From positions 2,170,001 through 2,234,000 of the forward strand of contig NZ_LT607755.1 of NCBI RefSeq assembly GCF_900090275.1: 64,000 nt of DNA, given 5' to 3'. The DNA comes from Micromonospora zamorensis. Its GTDB lineage: Bacteria > Actinomycetota > Actinomycetes > Mycobacteriales > Micromonosporaceae. Shown here piece after piece: positions 48,801-64,000 of the stretch; positions within the stretch are counted from its first letter, which is position 1, and every line of letters begins with the position of its first letter. The translations under genes and the position numbers were made by a program. The notes below the pieces were generated by a model. It made no database searches. It was not told the DNA's origin and saw nothing but the letters and a program-made list of their open reading frames with translations.

Positions 48801-51800
48801 CGAGGCGCAGGCACTGCTGGCCACCTACGGTCAGGACCGGCCCACCGACGAGCCGCTGTGGCTGGGCTCGATCAAGTCGAACATCGGCCACACCCAGGCC
48901 GCCGCGGGTGTCGCCGGCATCATCAAGATGATCGAGGCGATGCGGCACGACACCATGCCGCGGACCGTCCACGTCGAGCGGCCCAGCGGGCACGTCGACT
49001 GGTCGGCGGGTGCGGTGCAGCTGCTCGTGGACGCGCGGCCGTGGCCGGCGGGGGAGCGCCCGCGCCGGGCGGGGGTGTCGTCGTTCGGGGTGTCCGGCAC
49101 CAATGCGCACGTGATCATCGAGGAGCCGCCGGCCGCGCCGGTGGTCGAGTCGGTGGTGACCGGGTCGGGTGTGCCGTGGTTGTTGTCGGGGCGCAGCCCG
49201 AAGGCGGTCGCTGGTCAGGCGCAGCGGCTCGTCGAGTGGGGTGGCGCTGCCGGGGAGGTGGCGTACTCGCTGGCGGTGTCGCGGGCGGCGTTCGACCACC
49301 GGGCGGTGGTGCTCGGTCCGGACCACCGCAGTGGCCTCGTGGCCCTGGCCGACGGGTTGCCGTCCAGCACTGTGGTCTCCGGTTCGGCGCGTACGGCTGG
49401 TGTGGTGTTCGTGTTCCCGGGTCAGGGTTCGCAGTGGGTCGGTATGGCCACGGGGTTGTTGGATGCGGAGCCGGTGTTCGCGGCGCGGATCGCGGAGTGT
49501 GCGGCGGCGTTGGATCCGTTCGTGGACTGGAATCTGTTGGAGGTGTTGCGCTCGGACGATCCGTTGGAGCGGGTGGATGTGGTGCAGCCGGTGTTGTGGG
49601 CGGTGCACGTGTCTCTCGCGGAGGTGTGGCGGGCCAGGGGTGTGATGCCGGATGCGGTGATCGGTCATTCGCAGGGGGAGATCGCGGCGGCCTGTGTGGC
49701 CGGGGTGCTGTCACTGAGCGATGCGGCGAGGGTCGTGGCGTTGCGCAGTCAGGCTCTGCTCGCGTTGTCGGGCAGTGGTGGGATGGTGTCGGTCAACGCC
49801 GGTCTGGACGTGGTGACACCTCTGCTGACCGACGGTGTGAGTGTTGCGGTGGTCAATGGTCCGACGAGTGTCGCCGTGGCCGGTGCGGACCTGGATACGT
49901 TCCTGGCTGCTGCGGAGGCGGCCGGGGTGCGGGCCAGGCGGGTGAAGGTGGATTACGCCTCGCACTGCGCTCTGGTCGAGCCGGTGGAGGCGGAGCTGGC
50001 GCGTCTGCTCGACGGGGTGCGAGCGCAGCCCGGTGCGGTGCCCGTGTTCTCCACAGTGGAGGACGGCGGTCAGATGGACGCCGACTACTGGTATCGCAAT
50101 CTGCGCCAGCCGGTGCGCCTGGACCTGGCGGTCGCGGCGGCGCAGGCGGCCGGGCACCGGATCTTCATCGAGGTCAGCGCGCACCCCGTGTTGACCGGCG
50201 CGATCGCCGACACCGCCGACGTCGCCACGGTTGGCACGTTGCGTCGTGGTGAGGGCGGCCCCGGGCAACTGGTCCGGTCGCTGGCCGAGGCGTGGGTCTG
50301 CGGCGCACCCGTCGACTGGACCACCGTCATCCCGGCGACCCGGACCGTCGACCTGCCCACCTACCCCTTCCAGCACCAGCGTTTCTGGCCGGTCGGCGAT
50401 GCGCCAGTGCCAGTCGTGGACCCGATGGACAGCGAGTTCTGGCAGGCCGTGGAGAACGGCGACCTAACCCCACTCGGCATCACCGACGACGGCACCGACC
50501 TGCTACCCGCCCTCACCGCCTGGCGGCGTACCCGCAAGGAACGCGGCACCACCGACACCTGGCGCTACACCGTGGGCTGGACCGCCCTGCCCGAGCCGAC
50601 CGACGCGTTGCTCACCGGCACCTGGCTGCTGCTCACCACCCCCATCGCGCGGATGGAGACCGAGTTCGCCACCGCCGCGATCGAGCAGGCCGGCGGCACC
50701 GCCGTCATCGTCGAGGTCGACCCGGCGACGACCGACCGGGCCACCCTGACCGCACAACTGAGCGCGGCGACCGGCCCGGAACGAACCGTCTCCGGTGTGC
50801 TGTCCCTGCTGGCGGTCGCCCCGGACAGCGACGGCGCCGTCCCGCCCTGCCTGACCGCGACCGTGCTGCTGATCCAGGCCCTGGCCGACGCCGGGATCCC
50901 CGGACGGCTCCGGATCGTCACCCGCGGCGCGGTCACCGCCACCGCCACCGACGAACCGCCACTGACCGGGCCCGCCCAGGTCTGGGCCACCGGCCGGGTG
51001 TTCGGCCTGGAGCAGCCCGACCGCTGGGGCGCACTGATCGACCTGCCGGCCCGGCTCGACAACGCCGCGCTCACCCGCTTCCAGGCCGCCGTCGCCGGCA
51101 TCGACGACGAGGACCAGATCGCGGTACGCGACAACGGCGTCCACGCCCGACGCCTGCGCCCCAACCCCCTCAGCGGCCCGGCACCGACGACCGGATGGAC
51201 GCCGACCGGCACCACCCTGATCACCGGCGGCACCGGCGCGATCGGCGCGCACGTGGCCCGCTGGCTGGCCGGACGCGGCGCCGAACACCTGGTGCTCACC
51301 AGCCGCCGAGGCCCGGACGCCCCCGGCGCAGACGACCTGCGCACCGAGTTGGAACACCTCGGCGCCCGGGTGACCATCGCCGCCTGCGACACGGCCGACC
51401 GCGACGGGCTCAGCGGCGTGCTCGACGGCATCGACAACCTCACCGCCGTCTTCCACGCCGCCGGTGTCGCCCGCTCGGCGTCGCTCGCCGACACCGGCCT
51501 GGACGAGTTCGCCGACGTGGTCGACGGCAAGGCGGCAGGCGCCGCGCTGCTCGACGACCTCGTCGGAGACGTGAGCGCGTTCGTCCTGTTCTCCTCCAAC
51601 TCCGGTGTCTGGGGCGGTGGCGGGCAGGGCGCGTACGCGGCGGCCAACGCTTACCTCGACGCCCTCGCGGCCCGTCGCCGGGCCCGCGGCCTGCGCGCCA
51701 CCTCGATCGCCTGGGGGGTGTGGGACGGCGGCGGCATGTCCGACGCCGCGATCGTCGAGCAGTTGCGCCGACGCGGCCTCGCCGCGATGGCACCCGACCT

Positions 51801-52482
51801 GGCCATCGCCGCCATGGCCCGGACCCTGGACCACGACGAGACCTTCGTCGCCATCGCCGACGTCGACTGGCAGCGGTTCGCGCCCGCCTACGAGTCGGCC
51901 CGACCCCGGCCGCTGCTGCACGAACTGCCGCAGGTGCGCCGGATCCGCGAGGCCGACCAGGCCGCCATCAGCGGCCAGGGGGCGTCCGCGCTCCACACCC
52001 GACTGCGCGACCTGTCCCGCGGCGAGCGGCACCGGGCCCTGCTCCAGACGGTACGGGCGGAGGCCGCCGCCGTCCTCGGCCACCCGTCGGCCGAGTTCGT
52101 CGAGCCGGAGCGGGCGTTCCGGGAGCTGGGCTTCGACTCGGCGACCGCCATCGAGATGCGCAACCGGCTCAACGCGAGCACCGGTCTGCGGCTCAGCACC
52201 ACCCTCATCTTCGACTACCCCAACGCCCTGGTCCTCGCCGAGCACCTGCACGACGAGCTGTTCGGGCCGGACGAGCTCGACGACGACGCCCGCATCCGGC
52301 AGGCGCTCGCCGAGATCTCCCCGGCCCGGCTGCGGGCCGCCGGGTTGCTGGACGCCCTGCTGCGCCTCGCCGACGGCACCGGTGACGACGCCGAACCAAC
52401 CGCCGGGGAGCCCGACGGCACCGACCTCGACGGACTGGATGAGGACGACCTCATCCGGCTGGCACTCGATTCCTCTCGCTGA
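36844..52482 (+). CDS. Modules 4-6 type I PKS: DH-ER-KR, DH-KR and KR modules
   Basis: 5212 aa. ATG 36844 is chosen because the protein then opens with a class 1a docking coiled coil ([18 protein letters not shown]...). The frame extends upstream to 36628, but that would overlap the previous gene and encode an Arg/Pro-rich shadow. M4: KS Cys207, AT Ser648/HAFH 741, DH His942/Asp1100, ER with HAATGGVG 1479 and Tyr1389, KR LDD 1751/Tyr1808, ACP Ser1972. M5: KS Cys2201, AT Ser2636/HAFH 2729, DH His2922/Asp3079, KR LDD 3393/Tyr3450, ACP Ser3611. M6: KS Cys3841, AT Ser4276/YASH 4371, KR Trp4923/Tyr4931, ACP Ser5099. The C-terminus is class 1b docking ([11 protein letters not shown]). Predicted output: one fully reduced acetate, one olefin, one hydroxylated propionate. 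It lies between its expected upstream and downstream partners. Confidence 0.96.
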   Translation: MANDEKLLDHLKWMTAELRRSKRRLEEVETAAGEPVAIVAMTCRYPGRVSTPEQLWELVAAGGDAIGDFPDDRGWDVDGLYDPDPDAKGKSYAREGGFLAEAADFDPALFGISPREALAMDPQQRLLLETAWEAFERAGIPSDSVRGSRTGVFVGISGRDYDTLLQRHTQDGIEGYRLTGSAASVLSGRIAYQFGLEGPAVTIDTACSASLVALHLAVQSLRQQECSLALAGGATVLATPEAFVEFSRQRGLAPDGRCKPFAAAADGTGWSEGAALLLLERLSDARRNGHPVLAVIRGTAVNQDGASNGLTAPNGPAQQRVIRAALANARLTAADVDLVEAHGTGTRLGDPIEAQALLATYGQSRPDGEPLWLGSLKSNLGHTQAAAGVGGVMKTVLALRAGVMPRTLHVDEPTPHVDWTAGNVQLLTAERQWAPGERPRRAAVSAFGISGTNAHAIIEEAPTADDAPTTPAPAGTDPVWVLSGHTPEALRAQAARLSAFAATATATHADIAYSLAATRSPLPVRAVVTGTDLPGALAALADGVATAGAVTGAVQDGRTAFLFSGQGSQRHGMGLELAARFPAYAQALDLVCAELDPHLDRPLREVIADGVDLEQTAYTQAALFAVEVALFRLVGSFGVTPDYLVGHSIGEIAAAHVAGVLSLADAATLVAARGRLMQALPAGGVMVAVRATEAEVLPLLSEGVDIAAVNGPRSVVLSGAPDAVAAVVAHFEKSKPLAVSHAFHSALMEPMLAEFAQVATTLTYHAPVIPVVSNLTGQLAGTQDADYWVRHVRDAVRFADGIAWLRGRGVTRFLEIGPDGVLTAMARESDDTEAAYLPLLRRGRPEVTSLITGLAEAYVRGAAVDWTVLATGGSRVDLPTYAFQQQRYWPATGIAPAGDTRGLGLTGVDHPLLGASVSLAGADEHLFTGHWSAAGHPWLADHQVAGDLVVPGTAQLEAVLAAGAEIGCETVEDLVLATPLVLPPTGVQVQVRIGAPDADGRRSVSVHSGDGETWTVHASGTLTVTGSAAPAPAEWPPPGAEPVDLTDLYPALVERGLAYGPAFRGLEAVWRGPLGDTFAEVRAPESIDSTGFGLHPALLDAALHALGCTGTGDEPAAVPFAWNGVTLHAVGADTIRVRLRGTGTVALDVWDTTGQPVATVGSLVLRPYAPPTAKALPVADALHRLAWAPIVASAPSAGSTAVPAQVWRPETAGDDPVATVHTATAATLDLLQRFLRDTTDAGSRLAVVTSGAVATSPDEDVPDLAAAAVWGLVRTAQTENPDRFVLVDLDGHDDDTALAAALATGEPQIAARNGALFAPRLARAATGPALIPPAGVPWRLDVPVKGTLDNLALVPCPEVDEPLGPGQVRIAVRATGLNFRDVLIALDMYPDVAQLGSEGAGVVTAIGPGVDGVRVGDAVMGMFYGAFGPVTVTDHRLITPIPAGWTFEQAAAVPIVFLTAYYALVDLTGLRAGESLLVHAATGGVGMAAVQLAHHLGATVYGTASPAKWDTLRGLGVADDRIASSRTTGFEERFRAATGDHGVDVVLNSLTGEHVDASLRLLAAGGRFAEMGKNDVRDPAAITAAYGISYQAFDTIEAGPDRIQQMLRALVDLFEAGALRPLPVTTWDVRSAGAAFRHVSQAAHVGKVVLTVPPALDPDGVVLLTGGTGAIGAAVARHLVTTHGARHLVLAGRRGPDAPGAADLADELRGLGASVTVAACDVADRSAAAALVAASTTDRPLTAVVHLAGVLDDGVLDAMTPDRLAGVLRPKADAAWHLHDLTRDQPLAAFVLFSSLSGLLGAAGQANYAAANAFLDGLAAHRRAQGQPAISLAWGPWTATTSMAGRLDDTDTRRMDRTGVLGFSTAEGLALLDAALGIDESLSVPVRLARTVAAGTTPPPLLRGLVRGATRPAGTAGPADAATALRRRLAAAPAEVERILLEIVVADVAAVLGHDPSGIVAGRAFKELGFDSLTAVELRNRLGAATGLRLSATLAFDHPSPLALVAHLRDELLGGAIPEAPQPSAEVAGDDDDPIAIVAMACRYPGGISTPEELWRLVADGAEGITAVPTDRGWRADLFDTGRDSGSATDRGGFLHDAAEFDADFFGISPREALAMDPQQRLLLESTWEALERAGIDPETVRGEPVGVFVGASAQGYDTLLQGRDASAGYLLTGTAASVISGRLAYTFGFEGPAVTVDTACSASLVALHLAIRAIRNGECAMAVAGGAVVMATPTMFLEFSRQGGLAADGRCKAFGAGADGTGWSEGVGVLLVERLSTAVRRGHPVLALVRGTAVNQDGASNGLTAPNGPAQQRVIRAALADAGLSTADVDVVEAHGTGTVLGDPIEAQALLATYGQGRAADRPLWLGSIKSNLGHAQAAAGVGGIIKMVMAMRAGLMPRTLHADEPTTHVDWSSGSVALLTEAREWAGDGRPRRSAVSSFGVSGTNAHVILEAAPEPDPVRGSERADAAGDVPLVLTARSPQALTAQAARLLAGGDRDLADVAHTLAGRARLPHRAVAFGRAALEALAAGQADPALVTDTSVTGRTAFVFSGQGSQRPGMGLGLAASFPVFAEAFDAVCAELDRHLDRPLREVIAEGDGLDQTVYTQTALFAVEVALFRLVESFGVAPDFLVGHSIGEIAAAHVSGVLSLSDAAKLVAARGRLMQALPSGGVMVAVRATEAEVLPLLTDGVSVAAINGPRSVVLSGTEGEVAAVAANFKKSKRLRVSHAFHSVLMEPMLADFAEVAQTLTYAQPRIPVVSNLTGQVAEAQDADYWVRHVREAVRFADGISTLEGLGVSTFVEIGPDGVLSAMGADCVTDAVFVPVQRSDRDQPTTLLTALAQVFVRGVAVDWTQCHPGGRLVELPTYAFQRRRYWPAAAVGETGTGGHPLLGAMVPLAGSDDERVHTGHWTTGSVPWLADHRIAGSVVVPGTALLELVLAAGTEAGCEHVDDLVLSAPVVAGERGVQLQVRVGPADDAGRRPVAVHATTDGVRWAAHATGTVSPATLPAPAAGEWPPPGATPLDVGDLYDDLADRGLDYGPVFRGLRAAWRATDGSLHADLALDGDADGYAAHPALLDAALHVLGLTGDAGRDAKVPFSWTGVTRHGQTGSAARARLTVTATDTVRIELADDLGRPTVTVESLLLRPYAPPSVLHTLTWSPIPVPVGSTAHDLTVLRVPQVPGDQAAAAHTLAVQALAAAQAVLAQDDTRLLVLTTGAVAATPDDAVPNPAGAAVWGLIRSAQSEHPGRFLLADTEPGDDLDDARLAAITAAGEDQVAVRGGAVLVPRLVPHRVTGDGPAFGTGTVLVTGALGALGGIVTRHLVTRHGSTDLILLGRRGIDTPGSAELVADLTALGATATVVAADAADRDALAAVLAGAPDLTAVVHVAGVLDDGTVDGLTPDRVAAVLRPKVDAAWHLHDLTRDRNLSAFVLFSSAAGVFGGPGQGNYAAANAFLDALAAHRRSAGLAATSLAWGPWADGMAAGLAPAELDRMARSGVLPLSTDVALTALDQACADNQALLVPVRLDPSATPSHVPGVLRGMIRAIPRQRAGRASGDEALVRRLAGLAPVARRDQLLDLVRTHVAGVLGHGSGRAVAADRPFSEFGFDSLAAVELRNGLNSATGLRLAATLVFDYPTPVALAEHLNTALGGSDESPTAGVTRAVTADEPIAIVGMACRYPGGVTTPEDLWRLVDAGGDAIGEFPPDRGWDVGVLFDPDPDNPGTTYTKEGGFLYDAGDFDAGFFGISPREALAMDPQQRLLLETSWEAFERAGIDPAVVRGAQVGVFAGVMYHDYVSRLGAADGVEGLLGVGNAGSVVSGRVAYTFGLEGPAVTVDTACSSSLVALHLAVRALRNGECAMALAGGVTVMATPGTFVDFSRQRGLAPDGRCKSFSDDADGTGWAEGAGVLLVERLSDAVRNGHRVLAVVRGTAVNQDGASNGLTAPNGPSQQRVIRAALADAGLSTADVDAVEAHGTGTRLGDPIEAQALLATYGQDRPTDEPLWLGSIKSNIGHTQAAAGVAGIIKMIEAMRHDTMPRTVHVERPSGHVDWSAGAVQLLVDARPWPAGERPRRAGVSSFGVSGTNAHVIIEEPPAAPVVESVVTGSGVPWLLSGRSPKAVAGQAQRLVEWGGAAGEVAYSLAVSRAAFDHRAVVLGPDHRSGLVALADGLPSSTVVSGSARTAGVVFVFPGQGSQWVGMATGLLDAEPVFAARIAECAAALDPFVDWNLLEVLRSDDPLERVDVVQPVLWAVHVSLAEVWRARGVMPDAVIGHSQGEIAAACVAGVLSLSDAARVVALRSQALLALSGSGGMVSVNAGLDVVTPLLTDGVSVAVVNGPTSVAVAGADLDTFLAAAEAAGVRARRVKVDYASHCALVEPVEAELARLLDGVRAQPGAVPVFSTVEDGGQMDADYWYRNLRQPVRLDLAVAAAQAAGHRIFIEVSAHPVLTGAIADTADVATVGTLRRGEGGPGQLVRSLAEAWVCGAPVDWTTVIPATRTVDLPTYPFQHQRFWPVGDAPVPVVDPMDSEFWQAVENGDLTPLGITDDGTDLLPALTAWRRTRKERGTTDTWRYTVGWTALPEPTDALLTGTWLLLTTPIARMETEFATAAIEQAGGTAVIVEVDPATTDRATLTAQLSAATGPERTVSGVLSLLAVAPDSDGAVPPCLTATVLLIQALADAGIPGRLRIVTRGAVTATATDEPPLTGPAQVWATGRVFGLEQPDRWGALIDLPARLDNAALTRFQAAVAGIDDEDQIAVRDNGVHARRLRPNPLSGPAPTTGWTPTGTTLITGGTGAIGAHVARWLAGRGAEHLVLTSRRGPDAPGADDLRTELEHLGARVTIAACDTADRDGLSGVLDGIDNLTAVFHAAGVARSASLADTGLDEFADVVDGKAAGAALLDDLVGDVSAFVLFSSNSGVWGGGGQGAYAAANAYLDALAARRRARGLRATSIAWGVWDGGGMSDAAIVEQLRRRGLAAMAPDLAIAAMARTLDHDETFVAIADVDWQRFAPAYESARPRPLLHELPQVRRIREADQAAISGQGASALHTRLRDLSRGERHRALLQTVRAEAAAVLGHPSAEFVEPERAFRELGFDSATAIEMRNRLNASTGLRLSTTLIFDYPNALVLAEHLHDELFGPDELDDDARIRQALAEISPARLRAAGLLDALLRLADGTGDDAEPTAGEPDGTDLDGLDEDDLIRLALDSSR
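36943..42890 (+). other. PKS module 4: KS-AT(m)-DH-ER-KR(B1)-ACP
   Basis: This is the only fully reducing module seen. DH has [10 protein letters not shown] and [12 protein letters not shown] has [15 protein letters not shown] and [16 protein letters not shown] has LDD without Pro at Tyr+2. Malonyl AT. The expected result is a saturated CH2-CH2 unit. Confidence 0.92.
42931..47810 (+). other. PKS module 5: KS-AT(m)-DH-KR(B1)-ACP
   Basis: DH has [10 protein letters not shown] and [10 protein letters not shown]. No ER. The KR nucleotide motif is TGALGALG, with LDD and NYAAANAF (B1). Malonyl AT. A double bond (E expected from a D-hydroxyl intermediate) is predicted. Confidence 0.92.
47848..52260 (+). 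other. PKS module 6: KS-AT(mm)-KR(A1)-ACP
   Basis: The AT (GHSQGE/YASH) and post-AT linker are close copies of module n-2, but the KR is a different type: no [15 protein letters not shown], with the Lys/Ser/Tyr/Asn tetrad kept. An L-hydroxyl on a methyl-branched unit is predicted. Confidence 0.9.
49402..50186 (+). repeat. Methylmalonyl-AT block, copy 2 of a 785-bp near-identical pair
   Basis: Partner of 3664-4448. Similarity drops just past the AT core, where a 3-residue indel occurs, then resumes in the post-AT linker and is lost in the KR. Confidence 0.88.
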
Positions 52483-52495
52483 ACCACCGACGTGC

Positions 52496-52499
52496 GGAG
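52496..52499 (+). promoter_or_regulatory. Ribosome-binding site deciding the module 7 PKS start
   Basis: GGAG lies 6 nt before ATG 52506 but only 3 nt before the adjacent in-frame ATG 52503, favouring 52506. Confidence 0.6.
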
Positions 52500-52505
52500 C
52501 TCATG

Positions 52506-64000
<11,495 letters not shown>

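Noticed and set aside
51580..51640. Module 6 KR as an inactive, epimerase-only KR (SSN before GVW)
   Set aside because: The Rossmann motif TGGTGAIG and the Lys, Ser, Tyr and Asn catalytic residues are all present, so an active A1 KR is more likely.

Overview
The window is high-GC actinomycete DNA occupied almost entirely by giant cis-AT modular type I polyketide synthase (PKS) genes on the + strand. Rare ACA/ACT codons are placed mainly before Val codons, a habit I associate with Micromonospora-type genomes; that genus-level guess is tentative. No tRNA, rRNA, IS element, CRISPR array or regulator gene was seen.

Left half (1-18667): the 3' end of one PKS gene (KR-ACP), a two-module PKS (2008-11229), and a terminal PKS (11243-15091) with KS-AT-ACP-TE and no ketoreductase. 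These are followed by a type II thioesterase, an ABC ATPase and a 12-TM ABC permease. Spacings of 13-42 nt, or overlap, suggest one operon, which ends at a strong bidirectional hairpin. A cytochrome P450 on the - strand converges on that hairpin.

Right half (19934-64000): a 226-nt divergent control region with a palindrome and repeated boxes, then three head-to-tail PKS genes. 20160-36815 holds a KSQ loading module plus modules 1-3. 36844-52482 holds modules 4-6. 52506->64000 holds modules 7, 8 and part of 9 and stays open at the window edge.

Reading the domains: acetate starter (KSQ + malonyl AT); M1 methylmalonyl/KR-B2; M2 malonyl/KR-A1; M3 malonyl/KR-A1; M4 malonyl/DH-ER-KR; M5 malonyl/DH-KR; M6 methylmalonyl/KR-A1; M7 malonyl/KR-A1; M8 malonyl/DH-KR; M9 malonyl/unknown. 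In the left half: an unknown-extender KR-B2 module, then methylmalonyl/KR-B1, malonyl/KR-A1, and a final unreduced module with TE. Docking-domain classes pair each gene with its immediate neighbour. Near-identical AT DNA in both halves argues that they belong to one assembly line whose terminal genes sit upstream of its loading gene. The missing middle would lie beyond 64000 and/or before 1. The expected product is a large polyhydroxylated macrolactone (at least 13 extensions) oxidised by the P450 and exported by the ABC system. I do not recognise a specific known compound.
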